From Actinophytocola sp035995025 (GTDB lineage Bacteria > Actinomycetota > Actinomycetes > Mycobacteriales > Pseudonocardiaceae), in the NCBI GenBank assembly GCA_035995025.1, contig DASYKY010000135.1:1-64000 (forward strand): 64,000 nucleotides of DNA. The letters are read 5' to 3'. How positions within the stretch are numbered: the stretch's first letter is position 1; each line of letters begins with the position of its first letter. Positions 9,798-17,536 of the stretch are shown here, piece by piece. The notes beneath the pieces were generated by a model. It saw nothing but the letters and a program-made list of their open reading frames with translations, was not told the origin of the DNA and ran no database searches. The translations under genes and the position numbers were made by a program.

Positions 9798-10568
9798 CTA
9801 GCGTGAAACGATCACTCGCCGATCTCGAGTGGGACGACCGTCCGGTACCTTCCGGTACGCGCTGGGTTTCGCGCCCACCTCGGCGCGGATCATCGCGGTG
9901 AACGCGCTCGGCGTCGCGTAGCCGACGGCCAGCGCCACCGCGGTCACCGGCTCGCCCTCCGCCAGCAGGCGCAGCGCCTCGACGATCCGCAGCCTGCGGC
10001 GCCACGCGCCGAGCGTCATGCCGGTCTCCGCGAGGAACAGCCGCTCGACCGTTCGGCGGCTCGCGCCCGGCGCGGGCACGCCCGGGCGCGCGGGGTCGGC
10101 GAGCAGCGCGTGCGCGGCCGCGAGGGCGCGCGGGTCGGCGGGCATCGGCAGCCGCAGCGGGGCGTCCGGCAGGCCGACGACGTGGTCCACCAGCACGTCG
10201 GCGAGCCGCCGATGGGCCGGCACGGACAGGTCGAGCGGGCACACCCGGGCCAGGTGCAGCACCAGCTCGCGCAGCAGCGGCGGCACCGCGATCACCCGGC
10301 ACGGCACGCCGACCTCGAACACCTCCGCCGGCAGGTACAGCGCCCGCACGCCGACCCGGCCGTGCACGACGACGCCGGGCACCTCCCCCGCCGGGATCCA
10401 CGCCGCCCGGTCCCGCGGCACGGCCCAGGTGCCCGACGCGGTGTGCACGCTCATCACGCCGTGGCTCGCGTGCAGCAGCTGGTGCCAGCCGGGCGCGGTC
10501 GGCAGCGTGAACGCGCCCGGCGGGTGGCCGACCGAGTAGCTCCGCAGCAGGTGTCGCATATTCGACAT
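9798..10568 (-). CDS. AraC-family regulator with cupin-like sensor domain
   Basis: 256 residues. The N-terminal half is a small beta-rich sensor (GVMSVHTASGTWAVPRDRAAWIPAG, in two parts), the type seen in AraC proteins with a cupin fold. The C-terminal third has the two HTH motifs (MTLGAWRRRLRIVEALRLL; AVALAVGYATPSAFTAMIRAEVG). It diverges from the VOC gene at 10622, which is therefore a possible target. The site at 10560-10588 overlaps its own start. Confidence 0.85.
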   Translation of the reverse strand: MSNMRHLLRSYSVGHPPGAFTLPTAPGWHQLLHASHGVMSVHTASGTWAVPRDRAAWIPAGEVPGVVVHGRVGVRALYLPAEVFEVGVPCRVIAVPPLLRELVLHLARVCPLDLSVPAHRRLADVLVDHVVGLPDAPLRLPMPADPRALAAAHALLADPARPGVPAPGASRRTVERLFLAETGMTLGAWRRRLRIVEALRLLAEGEPVTAVALAVGYATPSAFTAMIRAEVGAKPSAYRKVPDGRPTRDRRVIVSR

Positions 10569-10588
10569 TCTGTGCCGGATCGTCGAAT
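10560..10588. promoter_or_regulatory. inverted repeat in AraC/VOC divergent region
   Basis: ATTCGAC (10560-10566) and GTCGAAT (10582-10588) form a 7-bp inverted repeat with a 15-nt spacer between the AraC-family gene and the VOC gene. It covers the AraC-family start codon, so it could serve autoregulation. Binding is inferred. Confidence 0.4.
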
Positions 10589-10621
10589 GCGCACCAGCCC
10601 CGCGTGCGCCAGGCTGGCCGC

Positions 10622-11002
10622 ATGACCGGAGAACTCGCGCACTTCGCCATCAACGCCGACGACATCGACGCGACGAAGGCGTTCTACGAGACGGTGTTCG
10701 GCTGGAGCTTCGAGCCGTGGGGCCCGCCGGACTTCTTCCAGATCGACACCGGCGCCGGCGCCGCGCCACTGCGCGGCGCGCTGCAGCGCCGCCGCGAGCT
10801 GGTGCCGGGCGAGAAGACGATCGGCTTCGAGTGCACGGTCGCGGTGTCCGACGTGGACGCCGTGACGAGGGCCGCGGTCGCCGCGGGCGGGCGGGTGGTC
10901 ATGCGGAAGTCCACGATCACCGGCGTCGGCGACCTGGTGTTCGTGGCGGACCCGTCGGGCAACGTGGTCGGCGCCATGCGCTTCGACGAGTCCGCCGGGT
11001 GA
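10622..11002 (+). CDS. VOC-superfamily protein
   Basis: 126 residues, a single glyoxalase/bleomycin-resistance type domain made of two beta-alpha-beta-beta-beta modules (FAINADDIDATKAFYETVFGW at the start; FVADPSGNVVGAM at the end). The ATG at 10622 begins at the domain start; further upstream codons would run into the AraC promoter. These proteins bind a metal and small ligands; no substrate can be named. Confidence 0.8.
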   Translation: MTGELAHFAINADDIDATKAFYETVFGWSFEPWGPPDFFQIDTGAGAAPLRGALQRRRELVPGEKTIGFECTVAVSDVDAVTRAAVAAGGRVVMRKSTITGVGDLVFVADPSGNVVGAMRFDESAG

Positions 11003-11008
11003 GGGAGG

Positions 11009-11872
11009 TCAGCGGGCGAGGAAGTCCACGAGGGCGGCGCGCAGCTCGTCCGGCGCCTCCTCGGGGGTGAAGTGCCCGCCGGGCAGGCGGACCGCGGCGA
11101 CGTCCTCCGCCCAGCGGGTCCACACCGTCGGCGCGTCCTCGAGCTGCCGCTCGTCCTCGCCGACGGCCACCAGCAGCGGGGCCGTGATCCGGCGGGCCGC
11201 CGCGCGGTCGTCCGCGTCGTGGCCGCGGTCGACGTGGAAGCTCGCCCGGTAGTCGGCGCACATCGCGGCGATCGTGCCCGGGGTCATGGCCGCCCGGTAC
11301 GCCGCGCGGGCGTCCGGGCCGATCGCCGCCGGGTCGCTCGCCCACGTGGCGAACACGTGTTCCAGCAGCCCGTCGGGGTCCGCGCCGACCATCCGCTCCG
11401 GGAACGGCGCGGGCTGCGCCAGCAGGAACCACGGCCAGTACCCCAGCGCAGGCCCGCCGCCCATCCGGTCGAACTGGTCCAGCGTCGGCACCACGTTGAC
11501 CACCGCCACCCGGGTCACCACGGCCTCGTGGTCCAGCGCCATCCGGTACGCGACCCGCGCGCCCCGGTCGTGGCCGGCGACCGAGAACCGGTGGTGGCCG
11601 AGGTCGGCCATCAGCGCGACGAGCTCCGCGGCCATCTCCCGCTTGGTGTACCCCTCGCCGTGCGGGCCACCGGGCGGCGCGCTCGACGCGCCGTAGCCGC
11701 GCAGGTCCGGCGCCACCACGGTGAACGAGGACGCCAGCCGCGGCGCGATCGCGTCCCAGCAGCGGTGCGTCTCCGGGAAGCCGTGCAGCAGCAGCACCGG
11801 CGGGCCGGACCCGCCGTGCGTCACGTGGTAGCTCGCGTCGCCGACCGCGAGGCGGCTCTGCGCGAGCGCCAT
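11009..11872 (-). CDS. alpha/beta hydrolase, haloacetate dehalogenase-like
   Basis: 287 residues. HGFPET forms the oxyanion region, the nucleophile is Asp in GHDRGAR rather than Ser, and the catalytic His is in GGHFTPEEAP. Asp followed by the two Arg of DRGAR is the pattern of fluoroacetate/haloacetate dehalogenases and related epoxide hydrolases, where the Arg pair holds the carboxylate. A Trp-rich cap (GYWPWFLLAQP) is present. Dehalogenase activity is likely but not proven; an epoxide hydrolase is the main alternative. It ends six bases after the converging VOC gene. Confidence 0.8.
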   Translation of the reverse strand: MALAQSRLAVGDASYHVTHGGSGPPVLLLHGFPETHRCWDAIAPRLASSFTVVAPDLRGYGASSAPPGGPHGEGYTKREMAAELVALMADLGHHRFSVAGHDRGARVAYRMALDHEAVVTRVAVVNVVPTLDQFDRMGGGPALGYWPWFLLAQPAPFPERMVGADPDGLLEHVFATWASDPAAIGPDARAAYRAAMTPGTIAAMCADYRASFHVDRGHDADDRAAARRITAPLLVAVGEDERQLEDAPTVWTRWAEDVAAVRLPGGHFTPEEAPDELRAALVDFLAR

Positions 11873-11879
11873 GATCCGG

Positions 11880-12662
11880 TCAGGCCAGCCGGATCTGGTC
11901 GCCGTCGACCTTCACGCTGCGGTACGGCAACGGCTTCCCCGCCGGGCCGCTGCGCACGGAGCCGTCGGTGACCTCGAACTTGCTGCCGTGGCACGGGCAG
12001 TTGATGGTGCCGCCCTTGACCTGGGACACCGTGCAGCCCTGGTGGGTGCAGATCGCGGAGAAGCCCTTGAACTCGCCCTTGCTGGGCTGGGTGATCACGA
12101 GCTCTTCCTTCTCGAAGACCTTGCCGCCGCCGACCGGGATGTCCTTGGTGGAGGCCAGGCCCTTGACCGGCGGTTTCTTGGCCGGCGGCTTCTCCGCGGG
12201 GGGCTTCTCCGCCGGTGGCTTCTCGCCCGTCCCGGTGGTGATCTTGCCGTCGGCGGTGACGGTGACGTCCTGGGCGGGCAGCGGCTTCTTCGCCGGGCCG
12301 GCCGCCACCGAGCCGTCCTTGATCGCGAACTTGCTGCCGTGGCACGGGCAGTCGATCGTGCCGTCGCCGATCTTGTCGACGATGCAGCCCTGGTGCGTGC
12401 AGACCGCCGAGAAGCCCTTGAACTCGCCCTTCGCCGGCTGCGTCACCACGATCTTCTTGTCGGTGAACACCTTCCCGCCGCCGACCGGCACCTCCGACGC
12501 GGCGCCGAGGACGGTGCCCTCCGCCGCGCCACCGCCCGCGGGCGGCGTCTCCGCCGCCGGCTCGGCGTACCGGGCGCAGCCTGCCGCCGCGCCTGCGATG
12601 ATCACCGCGCCGGTCACCGCTGTCCGCCTCGGCACGCCTCGGGCACGCGTGTCGTCCGCCAT
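11880..12662 (-). CDS. tandem-Rieske [2Fe-2S] lipoprotein, Tat-exported
   Basis: 260 residues. The N-terminus has a twin-arginine signal (VPRRTAVTG plus a hydrophobic run) ending in the lipobox AAGC, so it is probably a Tat-exported lipoprotein. Two complete Rieske domains follow, each with CTHQGC and CPCHGS (two Cys and two His ligands each). They are joined by a Lys/Pro linker built from repeated EKPPA units. Residues between the ligand motifs are largely the same in both domains (GEFKGFSA, GSKFA/E, DGSV), so this is an internal duplication. It is the last gene of the operon with 12687 and 13499 and probably receives or passes electrons outside the membrane. Confidence 0.9.
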   Translation of the reverse strand: MADDTRARGVPRRTAVTGAVIIAGAAAGCARYAEPAAETPPAGGGAAEGTVLGAASEVPVGGGKVFTDKKIVVTQPAKGEFKGFSAVCTHQGCIVDKIGDGTIDCPCHGSKFAIKDGSVAAGPAKKPLPAQDVTVTADGKITTGTGEKPPAEKPPAEKPPAKKPPVKGLASTKDIPVGGGKVFEKEELVITQPSKGEFKGFSAICTHQGCTVSQVKGGTINCPCHGSKFEVTDGSVRSGPAGKPLPYRSVKVDGDQIRLA

Positions 12663-12686
12663 GGGGTACCAAGCCTCCAGAATCGA

Positions 12687-13448
12687 CTACAGGTGCAGAC
12701 CGTTGTTGCTGAAGAACCACAGCGACGACGTGAGCCACAGGCCGGTGAGGCCGGTGAACACGAGGCCGCCGATCACCGGGATCACCCACGGCTTCTGGTC
12801 GTCCTTGGCGAGGACGATCATCTTGCAGATGAAGATCCCGTAGAAGAAGCAGCCGAGCAGCGAGTGCAGCAGCACCCGGGTGTCGGCGGTCTGGAAGCCC
12901 AGGGCGTACAGGCAGTGCGCCGCCACCGGCAGCGAGATGAGCAGGGCGAGCCGGCCGGACCAGCGGTGCAGCTTCGCCGACACGGCGCCGCCGCCCGCCA
13001 CCCCGGGAAGGTTGCCCCACATCGCGAGCGCCGACAGCAACTGCACGATGACCAGCGCGAACGCGGCCGTGGCAAGCCACGCCTTCGCGTGCAGGCCGTC
13101 GGTGAAGCCGGCCAGGTTGAGCGCCGCGCCGGTCGGGTCGTGGGCCGAGGCGTACACGCCGAGGCCGACCGCGACGAGCGAGCCGACGCCGAGCGCGAGC
13201 AGCACCCGGCCGAAGTTGCCGCTGGGCTCCTCCTCGTCCTCGACCTCCCAGCCGGGGCCCTCCCAGCCGACCCGGGGAGAGGTCAGGTGCTGGGGGACCG
13301 GCTGCGTGGCGTCGGCGTCCGCGCCGTACATCTGCTCGGTGTAGCCCTGTTCGGGAAAGGCGGGCTCGGTGAAGTCGGGCTGTCCGTATTCGGGCCGGCC
13401 GTACTCCGGCCCCTGCCGCCCGTAGTCCGAGGTACTCATCCGGCGCAT
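12687..13448 (-). CDS. four-helix integral membrane protein, Rieske operon (DUF6529-like)
   Basis: 253 residues. A Tyr/Gly/Pro/Glu-rich cytoplasmic tail of about 75 residues precedes about five hydrophobic stretches (VLLALGVGSLVAVGLGVYA, AFALVIVQLLSALAMW, LALLISLPVAAHCLYAL, LLGCFFYGIFICKMIVLA, VIGGLVFTGLTGLWLTSSLW). Intramembrane His in LHRWSGRLALL, AHCLYAL and LLHSLLG could bind haem, as in cytochrome b561/ferric reductase-like proteins. I believe this is the family called DUF6529, but I cannot check. ATG at 13448 is chosen over 13439 because GGGAG lies seven bases before it. Confidence 0.75.
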   Translation of the reverse strand: MRRMSTSDYGRQGPEYGRPEYGQPDFTEPAFPEQGYTEQMYGADADATQPVPQHLTSPRVGWEGPGWEVEDEEEPSGNFGRVLLALGVGSLVAVGLGVYASAHDPTGAALNLAGFTDGLHAKAWLATAAFALVIVQLLSALAMWGNLPGVAGGGAVSAKLHRWSGRLALLISLPVAAHCLYALGFQTADTRVLLHSLLGCFFYGIFICKMIVLAKDDQKPWVIPVIGGLVFTGLTGLWLTSSLWFFSNNGLHL

Positions 13449-13498
13449 CTCGTTTCTCCCCGACCTAGCTCGTGCGCTGTGCCTGGCCCCAGGTCGCC

Positions 13499-14221
13499 CT
13501 AGCTCCAGGTCGACTCGCCCGTGACCTTCTGGGCGTCGATGCGCATCCCGTCCACGGTCACGAAGCCCTGCTCCGGGTCGAGCATCGGCGCGGGTGCCTC
13601 GTTGCCGTCCGCGTTCGCGATCCCGACCTGCTTGCCGTTGGGCAGGATGATCCAGCCGATGGTGGTCTTGCCGTTCTCGCCACGGTAGAGGCCGGCGGGC
13701 GGCGGGGCGACGGCGATGGAGAACGGCCGGCTCATGCCGCGGAACTTCACGGTCCCGGCCAGGCGCTTGCCCTTCAGCTGGGCGGTGAGGGAGGACTCGC
13801 CGTTCTTGGAGCTCAGGTCCACCTTGCCGGCGTCGGCCGTGCCCTTGAGCCAGTCCTCGACGTCGTCGCCGTCGCACAGGTAGGCCGAGGCCTGCTTGCC
13901 CTTGACCGCGACGGCGATCGCGAGGTCGCTGCCGGTCGCGTCGCCGGTGTACATCGCCTCCGCCGGGAACGTCGGCGCGGGCGGCGCCTTGGGCTTCTCC
14001 GGTGCCTTGGCGGGCGGCTCCTCGGACGACTCCGACGATCCGGGCGGCTGCTTGCCCTGCCCCTGACCCTGCGAGCCGGAGTCGGCCGGCGGCGCCGGCA
14101 CCTCCACGCCCTGGTCCGCGGCCTTCGTCGCGACCAGGGCACCCGCCGAGTTGGCCGTCATGAAGCCGACGAGACCACCGACAACGACGATGGCGGTGAT
14201 CACCGGTCCACGGTGCGTCAC
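13499..14221 (-). CDS. membrane-anchored secreted protein of the Rieske operon
   Basis: 240 residues. One N-terminal hydrophobic segment (ITAIVVVGGLVGFMTA), a low-complexity Pro/Ser/Gln/Lys linker to about residue 85, then a folded domain of about 150 residues with a single Cys (AYLCDGDDVEDWLKG) and the motif RGENGKTTIGWIILPNGKQVG. The family is unknown to me. It is the first of three co-directional genes (then 12687 and 11880), so it may be a surface partner of the membrane protein and the Rieske lipoprotein. It overlaps no neighbour; a 79-bp gap separates it from 14301. Confidence 0.75.
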   Translation of the reverse strand: MTHRGPVITAIVVVGGLVGFMTANSAGALVATKAADQGVEVPAPPADSGSQGQGQGKQPPGSSESSEEPPAKAPEKPKAPPAPTFPAEAMYTGDATGSDLAIAVAVKGKQASAYLCDGDDVEDWLKGTADAGKVDLSSKNGESSLTAQLKGKRLAGTVKFRGMSRPFSIAVAPPPAGLYRGENGKTTIGWIILPNGKQVGIANADGNEAPAPMLDPEQGFVTVDGMRIDAQKVTGESTWS

Positions 14222-14300
14222 GGCTCTCTCCTCAACCTCGCGATGGATAGATGAGCGTTTTCGGGGCTCACCAGATACACGAATGGACGAGCCGGTTGGT

Positions 14301-16028
14301 TCAACCGTGATCTCGACCGAACGAGCGCAGCCACAGCTCCAGCGTCAGGACCAGCCACAACTTGCCTCCGTGCCGGGGCAGCAGAGTGCCCTCGCGGCGC
14401 AGCCAGGACCGGATCGTGTCCCGGCGGAACAGGCCGCTCGCGGACGGCCCGAGCAACAGGTCGTGCCCCAGCTCGGCCAGCGGGCCGCGCAGCCACTGCT
14501 GCACGGGCACCCGCATGCCGCTCTTCGGCCGGTCCACGATCGTCGGCGGCAGCAGGTCGCGGACGGCCTCCTTGAGGATCCACTTCTCGACCGTACCGGC
14601 CAGCTTCAGCCGCGGCGGCGTGCGGAACGCGTGGTCGACGACGGCGCGGTCGAACAGCGGCGCGCGGCCCTCCAGCCCGGCGGCCGCGGTGAGCCGCTCG
14701 ACCTTGGTGAGGATGTGGTGGGCGCCCTTGGTCCGCAGGTTCGCGTGCAGCAGCTGGTTGAGCAGGCTCGGCATCGCCTCCGGCCGCAGGTAGGGCGCCA
14801 CGTGGCCGGTCAGCGGCGGCGCGCCCGCGAGCTCGGCGTGGGCCTCGGCGGTGAGCAGGACGGGCAGGTCGGCGTAGCACTTGCGGTAGGACCGCAGGTA
14901 CGCCTCGGCCCTGGCGAGCGGGTCCGGGTCGTCGCGGTGCAGCTCGGAGATCAGCATCGGCAGGTTCTTCGGGCCGCCGAACACGGGGTCGCCGCCCTCG
15001 CCGTTGAGCACGACGCGCGCCCCGTCGGCCGCGACGGCCTCGGCGAGCAGCAGGTTCGGCACGGTCAGCGGGTCGCCGACCGGGCAGTCCAGCAGCGCCA
15101 CCGTGCCGGGCAGCCGCGCCGCCACCTCCTCCCCCGACACGGTCAGCACCCGGTGGTGGGTGTGGCAGTGCGTGGCGACCAGCCCGGAGTAGGCCAGCTC
15201 GTTGGGCAGGTCGTCGCCGAAGCTGATCGAGTACGTGCGCACCGGCTGGTCGTGCCGCTTCGCCGCGATCGCGGTGACCAGGCTCGAGTCGACGCCGCCG
15301 GAGAGCAGCACGCCGACCGGCTCGGCCGCAGGCAGCCGTCGCGCGGTGGCCTCCTCGAGCAGCGCCCGCAGGACCCGGGCGTGCTCGCCGGCCGGGCGCT
15401 CGTCGGCCACCTCGGCCGGCTCCCAGAACGACTCCTGCGCGGTGCCCCCGTCCGGGCGCAGCCGCAGGCAGCGGCCGGGCAGCGCCTCGTGCACCCCGCG
15501 CAGCAGCGTCTCCGCTCCGGGCAGGTAGGCGAACGTGAGGAACGAACGGACCGCCGGCAGGTGCGGGCCGGTGGCGAGCGCGGGCCAGCGGCGCAGTGCC
15601 CGCAGCGCGGACGCCGCCGCCAAGGAGCCGCCCGCCCTGGCGTGGAACAGCGTGCGCGCGCCGACGTGGTCGCGCAGCAGGACGAGATCGCCGTCGTCGT
15701 CACTGCCGTCCACGATCACCAGGGCGAACATGCCCTCGGCGGCCGCGACCCCGGCGAGGCCGCGCCGGGCGTAGAGGTGCAGCAGCAGCTCCCCGTCCGG
15801 GCAGCCCGGCGGGGCGTCGACCGTCCCGCGGAGCTCGGCCGCGTTGTGCAGGGTGACCTCGCCGACCGCGACCAGCCCGGCCACGCGGAACGGCCCGGCC
15901 GCGGGCCCGGGGCCGTCGAGGAACCCGAGCGCGTACCCGGGACCGGCGGCGGCGACGCGGCCGCCCATCGCGGCCACCTCGTCACTCGCGCCGCGGCCAC
16001 CCGTCCGGCACGCAACCCACCGTGGCAT
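14301..16028 (-). CDS. asparagine synthetase-like protein lacking Cys2
   Basis: 575 residues with the two-part asparagine synthetase layout. The N-terminal glutaminase-like domain (to about 190) keeps GEVTLHN and LVLLRDHVGARTLF. The C-terminal synthetase has the ATP pyrophosphatase loop LLSGGVDSSL, SISFGDDLPNE and NGEGGDPVFGG. The gene starts at ATG 16028 with GGGAGG upstream and reads MPRWVAC, so the Cys that must stand at position 2 for glutamine hydrolysis is absent. It may use ammonia, or catalyse a different amide or beta-lactam-type closure, as known for other family members. It is the last gene of the 19164-14301 operon. Product unknown. Confidence 0.85.
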   Translation of the reverse strand: MPRWVACRTGGRGASDEVAAMGGRVAAAGPGYALGFLDGPGPAAGPFRVAGLVAVGEVTLHNAAELRGTVDAPPGCPDGELLLHLYARRGLAGVAAAEGMFALVIVDGSDDDGDLVLLRDHVGARTLFHARAGGSLAAASALRALRRWPALATGPHLPAVRSFLTFAYLPGAETLLRGVHEALPGRCLRLRPDGGTAQESFWEPAEVADERPAGEHARVLRALLEEATARRLPAAEPVGVLLSGGVDSSLVTAIAAKRHDQPVRTYSISFGDDLPNELAYSGLVATHCHTHHRVLTVSGEEVAARLPGTVALLDCPVGDPLTVPNLLLAEAVAADGARVVLNGEGGDPVFGGPKNLPMLISELHRDDPDPLARAEAYLRSYRKCYADLPVLLTAEAHAELAGAPPLTGHVAPYLRPEAMPSLLNQLLHANLRTKGAHHILTKVERLTAAAGLEGRAPLFDRAVVDHAFRTPPRLKLAGTVEKWILKEAVRDLLPPTIVDRPKSGMRVPVQQWLRGPLAELGHDLLLGPSASGLFRRDTIRSWLRREGTLLPRHGGKLWLVLTLELWLRSFGRDHG

Positions 16029-16055
16029 CGGTGTCCTCCCGTCAGCTACCGGCCA

Positions 16056-16583
16056 TCAGCCGAAGTCCCCGTCGCCATCGCCGTCCCCGCCGCCATCGCC
16101 GTCATCGTCGTCCCAGTCGTCGTAGCCACCGCCGTCGCCACCGCCGTCGCCGCCACCGTTGCCACCGCCCGACGACGAGCTGTCCTGGGCCTGGCGGCGC
16201 AGCTCCTCCTCCTCGGCCGCGGTGAGGTAGTCGGGCGGGACCACCATCGAGCCCAGCAGCGCGCCGCCGGCGACCGCGGCGAGGATCGCGCCCAGCCGCC
16301 CGCCGAACGACGAGCGGTTGACCATGAGCACCCCGTCGCGCCACAACGTGCGGCCGTAGCCGACGTCCCGGCCGTACATGACGCGGCCGTCGGCGTAGGT
16401 GCGCTTGATGATCCGCCCGCCGAGCGGCTCGTCGGTGCCGGTGCGCTCGCGGTCGTCGCGCCAGCTCACCACGCCCGACGGCTCGCGGCCGCGCCACTCC
16501 TGGCGGCCGTCGGAGTAGCGCCGGTGCACGGTCCGGTCGGCGAGCAGCTCGTCGGTGTAGGTGACCTCGCGTGGTGCCGTCAC
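16056..16583 (-). CDS. membrane protein with duplicated motif and Gly/Asp-rich tail
   Basis: 175 residues of no known family. Two related units of about 38 residues come first (TDELLADRTVHRRYSDGR then WRDD; TDEPLGGRIIKRTYADGR then WRDG). A single hydrophobic helix follows (LGAILAAVAGGALLGSMVV), then a Glu/Gln stretch and a 50-residue tail almost only of Gly, Asp, Ser plus YDDW. GTG at 16583 has GGGGAGG five bases upstream. It lies 13 bp after the upstream gene and 27 bp before the asparagine synthetase homologue, so they are one unit. The tail could bind calcium or be a substrate; both are guesses. Confidence 0.75.
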   Translation of the reverse strand: MTAPREVTYTDELLADRTVHRRYSDGRQEWRGREPSGVVSWRDDRERTGTDEPLGGRIIKRTYADGRVMYGRDVGYGRTLWRDGVLMVNRSSFGGRLGAILAAVAGGALLGSMVVPPDYLTAAEEEELRRQAQDSSSSGGGNGGGDGGGDGGGYDDWDDDDGDGGGDGDGDGDFG

Positions 16584-16596
16584 TGTCCTCCCCTGC

Positions 16597-17391
16597 CTAC
16601 CCGGCCGCGGGCCAGGTCAGGAAACCCACCTCGCGCGGGATGCTCCATTGTGGACGCACCGGCCGGACCTCGCGGACCAGCCGGTGCACGGTCCGCAGCA
16701 ACGCCGCCGGCGCCACCGCGGCCACCTCGGTGAACCGGCCGCGGGCGAGCCAGCGTGCCTCCGCGTCGCGCGGCCCGTGCGCGGCGGGTCGCGCGGGGCC
16801 GCGGCCGTGCGTCAGGTGCAGCGGGGCGGCCTGGCGGGGGCGCAGGCCGAGCGCGACCACCCGAACGCCGGCGGGCACGTCGGTCAGTCCGGGCAGCCGC
16901 GCGGGGAAGGTCATGCCGTGCGCGCTCGCGTCGTGCAGCAGGTAGATCGTGCCCTCGCCGCGGACGAGCATCTCCCCCAGCCGCGGGTCCAGGGGCAACT
17001 CGGCGGCGTCGAACACCGGGCAGGCCGACTCCATCGGCAAGTCGTTGGCGCGCAACATGTGCGCGATCCCGGCCGGCTCGCTGACCAGGAGCCGGGGCAG
17101 GCCGTAGTCGAACAGGTCGGGCTCGGCCGTGTGCCGCGCCACCCCGGCCCGCGGCGGCTCGGGCGCCAGCAGGCCGGGCACCGGGCCGTGCCGGTCCAGC
17201 GCCGCCCGGAAGTCGCGATAGGACAGTGGAGGCGCGACGGTGAACCCGGGCCTGCGCGGCAGCAGGTGCCACGGCCGCAGCACCCGGCACACCGCGTAGT
17301 ACAGCTGCCGCTCGGTGAACCGCAGCCCGCCCGGCTCCCCCGCCCGGACGGCGGCCACCCGCAGCGCGCGGCGCACCACCGGCCCACTCAC
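16597..17391 (-). CDS. unknown protein, soluble paralogue of the Zn-ribbon membrane protein
   Basis: 264 residues, no known family. It shares order and motifs with the next gene upstream (17537-18556): RFTERQLYYAV (residues 24-34; RYTVTQLWYGV there), LLVSEPAG near 101 (ALVCPDRS there), LLHDASAHG at 151-159 (VMHDASAEG there), WLARGRFTEVAAVAP and the C-terminal GFLTWPA. It lacks the zinc ribbon and membrane segments. The acidic pattern after two hydrophobic strands recalls a Toprim-like fold next to a winged helix, which is speculative. GTG 17391 is the likely start; 17415 is possible. Confidence 0.7.
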   Translation of the reverse strand: MSGPVVRRALRVAAVRAGEPGGLRFTERQLYYAVCRVLRPWHLLPRRPGFTVAPPLSYRDFRAALDRHGPVPGLLAPEPPRAGVARHTAEPDLFDYGLPRLLVSEPAGIAHMLRANDLPMESACPVFDAAELPLDPRLGEMLVRGEGTIYLLHDASAHGMTFPARLPGLTDVPAGVRVVALGLRPRQAAPLHLTHGRGPARPAAHGPRDAEARWLARGRFTEVAAVAPAALLRTVHRLVREVRPVRPQWSIPREVGFLTWPAAG

Positions 17392-17404
17392 GACGCCCCC
17401 ACCC

Positions 17405-17526
17405 CGCGAGTCCAACGCTCCCGGCGCGCGAGTCCGACATTCGCGCCGGTGCCGAACGCCGGACTCGCGGAGCCGGACGGTTGGACTCGCGGGTGCGGAC
17501 GGTTGGACTCGCGGTTGGGCTCGCGG
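17405..17526. repeat. cluster of CGCGAGTCC / GGACTCGCG repeats
   Basis: The 145-bp gap between the two paralogues holds two copies of CGCGAGTCC (17405, 17427) facing three copies of its complement GGACTCGCG (17461, 17483, 17505) and a variant (17517). The last copies share the longer unit CGGACGGTTGGACTCGCGG. The opposed copies can pair into stem-loops in the transcript. Confidence 0.8.
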
Positions 17527-17536
17527 GGCGGCCCGC

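Noticed and set aside
16056..16200. Gly/Asp tail of the 16056 product as a RiPP core peptide
   Set aside because: The protein is 175 residues with a membrane helix, and there is no leader peptidase, RRE or transporter in the operon.
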